Under the pieces are notes generated by a model that did no database searches, was not told the DNA's origin, and was given only the letters and a program-made list of their open reading frames with translations. A stretch of 64,000 bases of DNA. It comes from Actinostola sp. cb2023. Taxonomy: Eukaryota > Cnidaria > Anthozoa > Actiniaria > Actinostolidae. Position numbers and translations under genes: made by a program. Positions within the stretch are counted from its first letter, which is position 1. The number at the start of each line of letters is the position of its first letter. Of this stretch, positions 1-59,644 are shown in pieces. The stretch spans positions 703,501-767,500 of the forward strand of contig JAUJYZ010000109.1 in assembly GCA_033675265.1 (NCBI GenBank), written 5' to 3'.

Positions 1-285
1 AGAACTGTGCGAAGTCCTTAATTTGAAGTAATCTCGTGTCTTTCAAACTTTGTTATAATTTATTTGAGATTGTGAAAGTATTGCCGCACAAAGCTAGAAA
101 TCCAATGATTGTATCATTCAGTAGTAAGTATAGTTAAAACTGTGAAGGTGCTAAGCTCCAATAGAGGAAGGGAGTTACATTAAAGAAACTGCGGAACAAA
201 ATCTAACGAGTATTTTTCTTAATTAGCTTTTAGGATAATATTGTTCCTCTCATATAATACATTGATCGATACAGAATACTTATAG

Positions 286-388
286 AGCTTATTAGTATTC
301 TGTATCTGATACAAATACTAATAAGGTCTATTAGTATTCTGTATCAGATACAGAATACTAATAAGCTTTATTACTATTCTGTATCATA
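286..388. repeat. palindromic AT-rich repeat
   Basis: Copies of TATTAGTATTCTGTATC in both orientations (with GATACAGAATACTAATA) form overlapping hairpins. No coding potential. The flanks, 1-285 and 389-568, show nothing I recognise. Confidence 0.6.
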
Positions 389-568
389 CTTATGAACAAT
401 TGCAGTAATTAATCAACCCCACCTATTCCCTGCCAACTATTCAAGCCCTCCCCGTGCTTTAAGTTTCTTGGAAATTGTATGGGAGTTACAAGGTAGCCAC
501 GTGACCAGAATGCTGAGCACAGATTGGACGGCTGCCTAATGAATTATTAATGAATAATATAAGCAATA

Positions 569-744
569 TTAGAGTGATTCCAATAAACCTGGGCACTACT
601 AATTAGCTGTCAGTGTTTTATATTAGATGCAAAGAAACAAAAGAAAACAAAAGAGTGAGTGTCTAATAGTGTTTATCAAGGTGAAGTTAGTAATGCCCAG
701 GTTTATAATTGTTGTTGTTGTTGTTGTAATTGGAATCACTCTAA
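569..744. mobile_element. miniature inverted-repeat element
   Basis: Perfect 16-bp terminal inverted repeats TTAGAGTGATTCCAAT (569-584) and its complement (729-744). A second inner pair, around CCTGGGCA, lies further in. About 176 bp, non-coding; the (TTG)n near the right end is probably internal. Confidence 0.75.
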
Positions 745-806
745 AAACTAACTATAATTTACAATCTCAATATCTTAAGTACTAACAAATAATATTATTA
801 TACGTA

Positions 807-904
807 ATACCATGACAAGAGGGAAATTAGGCGGAGGGACTTTTACAAACTCTCTCGAGGCTTGAGGGAAATTTAATCACTAATTTCCCGAATTGTCATG
901 GTAT
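807..904. mobile_element. short hairpin element
   Basis: Inverted repeats ATACCATGACAA and complement at the two ends. It shares its outer GTAATACCATGA start with the larger element just to the right, so it is probably a deletion derivative of the same family. Confidence 0.5.
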
Positions 905-910
905 CAGTTT

Positions 911-1647
911 GTAATACCATGATCACCGAGGAAATAAAGTAAAATATAGTTCACTTTGCATAACTTAGAGCAGTACGAACTACAATATTTTTCTCAAAGA
1001 GCGTTCATTATACCACACTCTGGAGAATTTAGAAATTGCGATGCTTTGTTTCATTTGTACAATGATCGAGTATTTTTATTAGTCAGTTTAGTAATATTTA
1101 ATCGTCACTCATTTGGTCAAAAATCATGGCGGAGAGTTATTTTGCCTTTGTAAAAGACGCTGAAGATGACCAATCAAGGGAAAGTGCCCGAAAATACGAA
1201 CAAAAAAACTTCATGGTGTGCTAACGTTTAGTAAGCAATGGAAAAAGGCAAGAAATAAAGAGTTCCAAGATTTTTGTCCAGAAAAGAAAGAATTCCGGTC
1301 TTTGCATATGCGCTGCTCATGCGCAGAGTCGAGGACATAGCATCCCACATGCGTTAGACGCTTGAGTAACTTGGAGTAGAGCCAGCTTTCAGGTTAAACG
1401 TAATTCGGACATATTAATCTGTCCAAGGTCCCAGTGATTGTTATATGAGGGACACACTGGGACGATCCGAGTCTCCATTAGTGAGACAATGCAGATATCC
1501 ATTGTCTCATTTTCCCGCCGGGAAAATTAGACAATGGATTTCTGCATTGTCTTACTAAATTTCCCGGTCGGAAATTTGTTGAAGGGAGATTTAGTGGTTT
1601 GTATGTCCCTGGAAGGACAAAGGAAACCGAGGCGATCATGGTATTAC
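911..1647. mobile_element. 737-bp terminal-inverted-repeat element
   Basis: Ends are GTAATACCATGATC (911-924) and its complement (1634-1647). Inside, around 1490-1570, is a smaller inverted repeat built on CAATGCAGATATCCATTGTC and on the TTTCCCG/CGGGAAA motif. No transposase is visible. Confidence 0.7.
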
Positions 1648-1881
1648 AATAGATATCACATAATTTAAAGAATTCATAATATATAATAAATAAAAAGAGA
1701 CTTCACTGCTTAGATAAATATGTCTTAAGTCTGTTTTTTAAATACTGATAGATTCTGAATTTCTTATGTTGTCAGGTAATGCATTCCAGAGTTTTGCAGA
1801 AACAACTGAATAAGCTCTATCACCAAATGATTTAGTATTAGACTTAGGAACCTGCAGCAAATTATGATTTGATGATCTTAA

Positions 1882-2337
1882 AGTGCCTATCACCCCTGTG
1901 AGATTGTTTTAAAAATCTATTCAATAGAAGCTGAATAGTTGGTGGGTTCAGTATTTTGTGATTTGAACCTTGCGTTTATGAGTTATAGAGGTTTGAAATC
2001 TCAATATGCAAATTTGATGACGTCAACCCAGGAATTTACCATAACTTATTTAGACTTTTTCAAGAAGAGCTTATTTTTTGAAATGGTGAAAAAGTTATAA
2101 AATCATTTATAAAGACTGTGAACATATTCTGTAAGTTTTCAAATGTCAATAATCAGCACAAGGGCGTTTTTGTATAATAAATGAAGTCTTAGTAGACGTC
2201 GTCAAATTTACATATTGAGATTTCAAACCTCTATAACTCATAAACGCAAGGTTCAAATCACAAAATACTGAACCCACCAACTATTCAGCTTATATTGAAT
2301 AGATTTTTGAAAGAATCTCACAGGGGTGATAGGCACT
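1882..2337. mobile_element. palindromic element in TTAA, inserted in LINE
   Basis: Arms of about 145 bp begin AGTGCCTATCACCCC and end with the complement; the spacer is about 170 bp. TTAA occurs on both sides (1878-1881 and 2338-2341), the signature of piggyBac-type insertion. The element splits a LINE reverse-transcriptase reading frame, which supports a real insertion. Confidence 0.8.
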
Positions 2338-2429
2338 TTAAATAAACGTCCAGGTTTGTAACAGCTAAGGAGTTCACATAGGTACACTGGTGACTGATTG
2401 CTAAGAGTTTTATAAGTCAACAATAAGAT

Positions 2430-3265
2430 ATTTAGTAAATAAACCCCTTCTGGCGACTGGTATATCGGCTGATAATGTCCGCGGCTGAGAGATGGTCCGA
2501 AAAATGAATAGTTGGCCGAGAAGCGAAGCTTCGAGGACAACTGTGATATTTTGAGGATCATCTCTAAGCCAAGGACATTATCAGCCGATATACCTGTAAG
2601 CCAGAAAGGGGTTTATTTATTTTATAACCCTTCGATAAATTTTCTACGACGACTTCAATGTTGAAGAAACCGAAACAAAATGACGGATGAAGAAAACAAG
2701 CTTCATCGAGTTCAAATATCCGTTCCGTTTGAGATCTTTTCATGTGTAAACTTCTAAAAAAGTATTCGAAAATAAAAGATTGATAGTTTTTGAAGCTTTT
2801 TGAGTGGTTTTCTTGATATTTTGGATTTTATTTGAGTTACTTTTTGGGCGCCGATTTTCACGTTTTTTCGTAGTTCAAGGATCGAAAAATTATAAAAATA
2901 CCTCAAATACCTGTCGTATCGACGTTAAAATCCCCAACAAGGAACAAGTACACCCACCACATGTATGTTGTACAAGCTAATTTATCTATTAAAAATACAT
3001 TACAATCTTAAAAAAGTTCAGATAATTTCATTTTTCTCCAAAGTGGGAGATATCATCTCAACACTGGGGGATATTACCTGACATCCGTCCAGTGAAATCG
3101 TACCACGTGACCCGTTTTAACCAATGAGCGCGCGCGAAAATTTATCGATGGGTTATAATTAACAATTATTCGCCGAAGGCGAAGTGATTATCGGTGAATA
3201 TTCACCGAGACGAAGTCGAGGTGAATATTCACCATAATCACTGAGCCTGAGGTGAATAATTGTTT
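2430..3265. mobile_element. nested palindromic elements
   Basis: Three inverted structures abut. One is a hairpin at about 2432-2625 (AAACCCCTTCTGG with GGTATATCGGCTGATAATGTC, and complements). The second runs about 2620-3157, with 20-bp ends around TTATAACCCTTCGATAAATT. The third is a short palindrome at 3160-3265 built on ACAATTATTC and GGTGAATATTCACC. None has coding content. They interrupt the LINE. Confidence 0.6.
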
Positions 3266-3699
3266 TAGTATAATTTTAGACTTGAATATCAGAGAAAACT
3301 GATATTTTTAATTCCTTTTTCGATATAGCAGCAGTATTTTGGATGCGCTGCAATTTGTCAATCTGAACAGCAGCTGGAAGACCATACAATATACTGTTGC
3401 AGTTATCTAGCTTGAATGGAATAAAGGCATGGACGAGTTTCTCACATTCACGTTCTTCAATATTCTTCCTAATACGGCCAATGTTCCGAATCGAAAGTGA
3501 AGCAGATCTGCAGATGTTATTTACATGATCTGACAAAGTTATTCAACTGTTCATAGTGACTCCTAGTTTACTGTTGATCAAAGAACCATTAACTTCAAGC
3601 ACAAGAGGAATTGTAGCGTGAATGGAAGTGGATAACTTCGGTCCTTGAAGGGTTACAAACAAGACCATTCTTCGTACACCAAGTAACAACATCCCTAAT

Positions 3700-3800
3700 G
3701 CATAGTTCAAGGTACGATACCCTGGTCCCAGATACCCTGGTCCCTTTTGAGAGTCCGGTAAGGGACAGTGCCTCTGGGACCAGGGTAAAGGTACGATCAC
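3700..3800. repeat. hairpin within LINE remnant
   Basis: GGTACGATACCCTGGTCCCAG reappears as its complement before AAAGGTACGAT, with TACCCTGGTCCC tandemly repeated in the left arm. Probably a small insertion in the LINE. Confidence 0.5.
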
Positions 3801-3819
3801 GATGAGAGTCAATTAATTC

Positions 3820-4251
3820 CACAGGCAGCCCAATCTCTACTATTAGCATTATCAGTACGATGATTAGAGTCAAATTTCAAGCGATTTATGTGTTCAATAA
3901 ACGTCTCAAAACTTGGTCTCAGTGTCTTATTTATTCACATAAAGACACTATGTTGTGTTCAATTTCTTCTACTGTCACTTACTTTCTGATTTGTCGAGGG
4001 AAAAGGCTTATCTTCAGGGATTGAAGGTGGTGGGGGTAGGGTACGTTCAATCCCTGAAGATAAGCCTTTTCCCTCGACAAATCAGAAAGTAAGTGACAGT
4101 AGAAGAAATTTAACACATCATAGTGTCTTTATGTGTTCAATATATGTCTCAAAACTTGGTCTCAGTGTCTTATTTATTCACATAAATCGCTTGAAATTTG
4201 ACTCTAATCATCGTACTGATAATGCTAATAGTAGAGATTGGGCTGCCTGTG
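3820..4251. mobile_element. palindromic element with 7-bp target duplication
   Basis: Ends are CACAGGCAGCCCAATCTC and complement, flanked by TTAATTC on both sides (3813-3819, 4252-4258). Inside is a second long inverted pair centred near 4035, around GGGAAAAGGCTTATCTTCAG. A segment containing CTCAAAACTTGGTCTCAG occurs in the same orientation in both halves, so the palindrome is not simple. Confidence 0.75.
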
Positions 4252-4258
4252 TTAATTC

Positions 4259-5721
4259 TCGGTCTCAGTGTCGTGAGTACAGTTCGCGTTCGGGACAACA
4301 GCCAATCTTGTTGAATAACTTGAAATAGAACGTTGGACAGGTTAGACACAGATTGAAAGCCGTGGCAAGTCCTATTTGCAAGTTTGGTAAAACTGATTAC
4401 AGCTAGTATTGGCAAATAAAACCATCCATGAGTAGGCCATGGCCATCGCCGATGAGTCGTATGCTATCGCTTCTTTCTCGAATTGGTTCCGAAGGAAAAT
4501 GCATTCGCTTCTTTCTCTGATTGGTTCCGATGGCGAAGACGTTCCATTGTTCTGATTTACTAAGCTGTGATTCGTTCAAAATGTTACTTACATCTTTTTC
4601 GGAAAACCTGCACGATAGACTTTGAACCAGGCGGGGTCATGTTGCTCGTCTGTCATCGCGAACGTTAGTTTACATGGAAGTTTTATAGCTTTTTCGATTA
4701 ACAGCTTTCAAATAAAACAAGAGTTCACCACAGTCGAGTTTGTGGACCCTGATAGCATACTTGGGTAAGTAGTGCAATAAGCATGCTCGAGAATCCAGCG
4801 GTGCTCTTCTGCGCGGGCTCGGCGGGGCGACGTTTCATCCGAGCCCGCGCCGAAGAGCACCGCTGGATTCTCGCCGCATGTGCAATAAGAAGATGAACAG
4901 CATGGAGACAAAACCTTGCATTGATGTACACTTCACTGCGTCAAGCTGCAAATGACTCGTATTTCAAGAAACATCCACGACGCTTTGCGGTCGGAGCGCG
5001 CACACGGTATGAAAACAAATTCTGTTTGAGCTCAAATAAATAGCCTAAAAAATAACAATTCAACTAGAATGACAAGGAAAATAATCCCACCTATTCTTTA
5101 AATAGACTCTAAACTTTATTAATTCATCTCAAATTTGATAAACTAACGCCGTCTGGGAAGCCTGTCAAGCGGATGTCAAGACACGGCTCCTTAGGCCGTA
5201 CAAAACACAATTTTCATCTCGGTAAAAGAGAGGCATGGAATGGGGAGCGTTTATATACACTGAAAGAACAACTCTTGCTGAACACTACACAGTCTTCAAA
5301 CGCTTCATTCGATGCAAAATTAAGAGAAAATCGTCCTACCAAAGAACCGTCGTCAAATTACACGCGTTTGACTCTAAAACACACACGTTACATTGAAGTA
5401 GTGGATTCTCTAGAACTAGTAGTTGCATAATCGCCAAAAGCCTAGAATAATAAAGTCAAAGTATCGGTGTTGTCAAACATCTATTATTGCACCTATCAAG
5501 AGATGATTTCTTCTATAAAATCGACGGTGAACTCACACTACCAAAACCTCCAATCCGCCATGTTTCTGCGAAAAGTGTGAAAAAGTGCTACCAGAGTGCA
5601 TTGCGATCAGAGCGCGCACACCGCCTGGTCCACAGTCCCTTCTTTTCCTCTCCCTTCTCCGCCCCTAAACTCTCCCCAATCCTCGCGCGTCCGGGATTGT
5701 TTTTCTCTCGTTCGACTGGGA
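4259..5721. other. unassigned intronic sequence with one hairpin
   Basis: No gene recognised. A GC-rich hairpin at 4788-4873 (arms about 35 bp, CGAGAATCCAGCGGTGCTC) is flanked by TGCAATAAG on both sides. Short open frames at 5173-5430 and 5487-5762 match nothing I know. Confidence 0.4.
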
Positions 5722-5882
5722 ATACACTAGATAGCAATGACCTAAACCAGGTCAAGATTTGAATAACAATAGGAACTATTGCTAGATATGCCTCGTTCTA
5801 CAAAGGACATGTCTTTTGTAGAACGAGGCATCTATTGTTATTCAAATCTTGACCTGGTTTAGGTCATTGCTATCTAGTGTTA
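5722..5882. mobile_element. 160-bp hairpin element
   Basis: Arms start with CACTAGATAGCAATGACC and extend about 70 bp. The flanks GTTCGACTGGGA and CCGTTCGACTGAG are similar. An outer imperfect inverted pair (about 5628-5660 and 5905-5930, ACAGTCCC/GGGACTGT) surrounds it. Confidence 0.6.
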
Positions 5883-5934
5883 TCCGTTCGACTGAGTCTG
5901 GAGGGAAAAGGGGGACTGTTCACAGTCTACCTGC

Positions 5935-6002
5935 ACGATGGCTATAGTGTCTACTAGCATGCGCAGTAGACACAAAAAGCGACTAATGAGTCGAATGATA
6001 AG

Positions 6003-6033
<31 letters not shown>

Positions 6034-6569
6034 ATATTTTGCTCAACCTGGTCCAATAATTGCTTAATAATAATATTAATAACTTTATTTGAGTGTTAAT
6101 TAAAGCATATAGCTGACTAAAAACTATACTAATTGGGGAAACTATCTAAAAGTTAGAAATAAATAAATAATAAATATATACATAATATATATATAGATAA
6201 TAAATATATAGATAATTAATATGATATTATTGAAACTTAGGACCGATGAAATCAATCCAAGAAAAGTACAGCTTGGTAATTTAACGTTATATGTTGTGCA
6301 TAAACTAACCGAATGTCAGCCATACACACTCACATCCAGGGATTCTACGCATATTGTTTCACGGTATACTAGCATTTTTTATTTCAGATTTTAGCTTATG
6401 TAACGTTTATAAAATGACGTTTTGTTTCGATATGAAGTCATGAATTATTAATTGGTTTGAAATAAATATACGAAATACATAAATATAGGTTGCAAATATC
6501 ACTGCTGGAAGATTCTATCATTACATGTATGTTCTAATCTAGGGATTGAATCACTAATATATACAATAC
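5935..6569. other. AT-rich non-coding stretch
   Basis: Long AT-rich tracts (6050-6240), no repeats beyond simple sequence. I searched the minus strand for the missing GSR exons, including the GDV motif, and found none. Confidence 0.4.
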
Positions 6570-56508
<49,939 letters not shown>

Positions 56509-56512
56509 CTAA

Positions 56513-56945
56513 ACGAATGAATGACTTTTGACTTTGAATGACTCTAGAAGACTCTATAGTCTTCTACGATTACCAGTCTCACGCGTCCTGCATGCTCCAA
56601 ACAGGAAGCCCATAAACCTGTGTTCCTACTTGGAACGCCTTCTGGTCCTGGCTGTAATGGAAGAGCAAATGGATCATATCGATGAGGTATGTGCAAATAT
56701 TGGATATCTATCTAGTGCCAGAGTTTGCCATCTTAATGCTTTCGCCTGCTTAGGAAGTACAGTACCACTCGAAAGTTTGTCACGCTTTTTTACTTTAATA
56801 CTCCAAACGATATTTCGGTTGACCAGTGTCAGTGACAGACCAGCTGTATATTAAATATTGCAATATTTCGGTAGTATCGTCGTGTACGAAGCCTCAGGGG
56901 AACGACTATTCAAAGTCAAATTAGTTCATTTATATTCATTCGGCT
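56513..56945. mobile_element. degenerate TIR element upstream of GSR
   Basis: CGAATGAATGACTTTTGACT at the left and AAGTCAAATTAGTTCATTTA then TTCATTCG at the right are imperfect inverted repeats. A 108-codon open frame inside (56528-56854) has no recognised similarity. 56946-57230 shows nothing. Confidence 0.45.
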
Positions 56946-57236
56946 AGTAGTCGTACCCTCTTCGTACAGGAACATATATACATACAATATTTTTTTAGAT
57001 GGACATTATATTATAATGACACATTGTTTAACTATAACAAAAAAGGGTGGCAACCAACTGAATTGCCTTTGTGGCTTAGTGGGTTATGTTTAGGGGAATG
57101 GTTGGGTTAGGGAGTAACTGTACAATACCCCGCCGATTGAAAGCACTCCCCTAGAAACTCACATGCCTACAGGACTAAGCTTTTTCTAAGGAATCCTATG
57201 CACCTACGAGGCTACGCACCCACGTGGCCTATGTGG

Positions 57237-57690
57237 CCTACACGCCTAACCCTATCCCTAACCCTATTACTCTGTGCTTACGCGGCCTACGTGTCTATGC
57301 GCCTATGCGCCTAACCCTATCCCTAACCATAACCCTATCCCTCTGTGCTTATGCGGCCTATGTGCCTATGCGCCTACGCGCCTAACCCTATCCCTAACCC
57401 TATCCCTCTGTGCTTACGCGGCCTATGTGCCTATGCACCTACGCGCCTAACCCTATCCCTAACCCTATCCCTCTGTGCTTACGCGACTTACGTGCCTATG
57501 CGCCTACGCGCCTAACCCTATCCCTAACCCTACCCCTATCCCTCTGTGCTTACGTGGCCTACGTGCCTATGCGCCTACGCGCCTAACCCTATCCCTAACC
57601 CTAACCCTATCCCTCTGTGCTTACGCGGCCTACGTGCCTATGCGCCTACGCGCCTAACCCTATCCCTAGCCCTCTGTGCTTACGCGGCCT
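57237..57690. repeat. telomere-like minisatellite, 65-80-bp units
   Basis: About six units, each of CCCTAACCCTATCCCT followed by CTGTGCTTACGCGGCCTA, then CGTGCCTATGCGCCTACGCG. The CCCTAA words match the animal telomere repeat, mixed with CCCTAT. It lies between the divergent GSR and AFMID genes. Confidence 0.93.
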
Positions 57691-58272
57691 ATGTGCCTAT
57701 GCGGCCTATGCGGCCTATGCACCCATACGCACCCTATGCGTAGGCACGTTACTAACAAATATATCTGCGTAGGCACGTAGGCTGTCCACATTATACACAT
57801 TTTGTGAGGGGTATTCTACAGTTGTGCCTGGGTTAGGCATTGAAGTGATCGCTTAGTGCCAGCTGTGCTTCGTTCAACTCTTGATGTCCTTCACTATTTT
57901 TTTAAAAGTGAGAACCAAAATCCTCAAAAATTTCCAAGTACACTGTACCACTCGTGTGCTTGGAAAACCTATTTTTTAGTTGGTCAACCCGTATCCGATG
58001 ATACTACCAGTATTTTGCTTGCCGATAATAGTTACCTTGATTTTTATAGATTTACATAATTTATCTCCCCTTCTTGCCTCACTCCCCATCTTTACCTCTT
58101 TTCATCTCGCGCCTCATTCTCTCTCAGCCCCCGTCAACACTCGATCAAACTTCAACTCTTATAGGAGTTTTGCGTAAAAGTAGGGGATAAATTTATGTGA
58201 ATTTGTGGACATACAATTTGATAATGAAAGCAGACACTGATTGATGATCAATATGCATGTTTTGTTTCACAG
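57691..58272. other. AFMID upstream region
   Basis: The first AFMID exon (about 15-25 residues) should lie here or further left, but I could not identify it. ATG codons at 57880 and 58256 do not join convincingly. 57720-57780 carries inverted GCGTAGGCACGTAGG words. Confidence 0.35.
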
Positions 58273-58363
58273 GAAGTAGACTATAACTACACCCCTAGTC
58301 AGTGGGTCAAAGACTTTCCACAGGAAACTGCAGTTTCCACTTATGTGCAACAATATCAAGAAG
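58273..58363 (+). CDS. AFMID: AFMID exon a
   Basis: Thirty codons plus one base, EVDYNYTPSQWVKDFPQE onward to VQQYQE. Acceptor TTTCACAG, donor GTAGAC, which is also the first six bases of the minisatellite unit. Confidence 0.85.
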
Positions 58364-59623
58364 GTAGACAACATTATTCTAGGGTTGCCCATGGTAGACA
58401 ACATTATTCTAGAGTGGCCTGTGTTAAACAACTTTAATCTAGGGTTGCCTGTGGTAGACAACATTAATCTGGGGTTGCCTGTGGTAGACAACATTAATCT
58501 GGGGTTGCCTATGGTAGACAACATTAATCTGGGATTGCCTATGGTAGACAACATTATTCTAGAGTGGCCTGTGTTAAACAACTTTAATCTAGGGTTGCCT
58601 GATGTAGACAACATTAATCTGGGGTTGCCCATGGTAGACAACATTAATCTGGGGTTGCCTATGGTAGACAACATTATTCTAGAGTGGCCTGTGTTAAACA
58701 ACTTTAATCTAGGGTTGCCTGTGGTAGACAACATTAATCTGGGGTTGCCCATGGTAGACAACATTAATCTGGGGTTGCCTATGGTAGACAACATTAATCT
58801 GGGATTGCCTATGGTAGACAACATTAATCTGGGATTGCCTCTAGTAGGCAACATTTATCTGTGGTTGCCCATGGTAGACAACATTAATCTGGGATTGCCT
58901 ATGGTAGACAACATTAATCTGGGATTGCCCATGGTAGACAACATTAATCTGGGGTTGCCTATGGTAGACAACATTAATCTGGGGTTGCCCATGGTAGACA
59001 ACATTAATCTGGGGTTGCCTATGGTAGACAACATTAATCTGGGATTGCCTATGGTAGACAACATTAATCTGGGATTGCCTATGGTAGACAACATTAATCT
59101 GGGGTTGCCTATGGTAGACAACATTAATCTGGGATTGCCTATGGTAGACAACATTAATCTGGGATTGCCTATGGTAGACAACATTAAAATCATCTTCCCA
59201 ATGTGGAGCAAATTGTAATTTAATTGCCATGGCAACCCACTGTTGACTAAATGTCACAGTGTTTGTCACAAAGGTTTTACTGCAACCATTATTATTATAG
59301 AAACTACTCTTGCAAGGGAAACCTTTGAGACGGAATTGGATATTTCCTATGGAGAAAGAGAAGAATGTAAACTTGATGTTTATAGATGTAAAGACACACC
59401 TGAAAATGGTAGATATGACATATAAGTTTTCCGGCGCTGTTTTTGTCGTATCTTTTACAGTCTTGTTCTCTCACTTATCCCTGTTTATCTGTGCTTTCAT
59501 TTATTACATCATTGATTTCTTTCATTCTTTCTCTTATATTGAGTTTTCTTCACGATTTCACTCATCTGTCTATATAGCGCCTGTGTTGATATTCCTTCAT
59601 GGTGGATACTGGCAAGAGTGTAG
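58273..59623 (+). CDS. AFMID: kynurenine formamidase, three exons (partial gene)
   Basis: AFMID hydrolyses N-formylkynurenine to kynurenine and formate in tryptophan breakdown; it is a cytosolic alpha/beta-hydrolase of about 300 residues. Three exons, 58273-58363, 59301-59408 and 59578-59623, join in phase with GT-AG introns. They encode YNYTPSQWVKDFPQETAVST, then TELDISYGEREECKLDVY, then APVLIFLHGGYWQEC. The Y-x-P-S-x-W and HGGYWQ motifs are diagnostic; HGGYW forms the oxyanion hole. The catalytic Ser, Asp and His are downstream, outside the window. The first exon with the start Met is not identified. Introns 1 and 3 contain large minisatellites. Confidence 0.87.
58364..59187. repeat. 30-bp minisatellite filling AFMID intron
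   Basis: About 27 units of GTAGACAACATTAATCTGGG followed by GTTGCCTATG. A variant (GTTAAACAACTTTAATCTAG then GGTTGCCTGT) occurs at three places spaced as a higher-order 120-150-bp block. It is open in one frame on the plus strand and several on the minus strand; not a gene. Confidence 0.98.
59301..59408 (+). CDS. AFMID: AFMID exon b
   Basis: Encodes ETTLARETFETELDISYGER through DVYRCKDTPEN. YG-x-x-x-x-x-KLDVY is the conserved strand before the HGG motif. Acceptor TTATAG, donor GTAGAT. Confidence 0.87.
59578..59623 (+). CDS. AFMID: AFMID exon c, HGGYW motif
   Basis: Encodes APVLIFLHGGYWQEC. Acceptor TATATAG, donor GTAGGG. 46 bp. Confidence 0.88.
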
Positions 59624-59644
59624 GTAGGGATTGCTTGTGCTAGC

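Larger units (their letters stand above)
1690..3873 (-). pseudogene. LINE (L2/CR1-like) reverse transcriptase remnant, interrupted
   Basis: Reading right to left, fragments of a non-LTR reverse transcriptase C-terminus appear. At 3873-3543 is a WCTKNGLVCNPSRTE-like block; at 3536-3276 IRNIGRIRKNIEE, then LVHAFIPFKLDNCNSILYGL; at 2450-2342 LSNQSPVYLCELLSCYKPGR; at 1900-1690 the terminal block with KSFGDRAYSVVSAKLWNALP. The order and spacing match L2/CR1-type LINEs once the palindromic insertions at 1882-2337, 2430-3265 and 3820-4251 are set aside. Stops and frameshifts make it non-functional. Clade is inferred. Confidence 0.75.

Noticed and set aside
4708..4931. Two overlapping minus-strand frames
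   Set aside because: They cover the GC-rich hairpin at 4788-4873 and have no family resemblance.
1..6569. Remaining 3' exons of GSR
   Set aside because: Searched the minus strand for the GDV motif, the dimer domain and the HP-T catalytic region; none found, so they are placed outside the window.
56528..56854. 108-codon frame divergent from GSR
   Set aside because: No recognised motif, lies inside a degenerate TIR element, no splice or promoter evidence.
57237..57690. Chromosome-end telomere
   Set aside because: Genes and unique sequence continue on both sides, and the units are composite, so it is interstitial telomere-like sequence.
58267..59269. Open frames up to 291 codons over the 30-bp array
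   Set aside because: Repeat-derived; the region is an AFMID intron by splice sites and phase.
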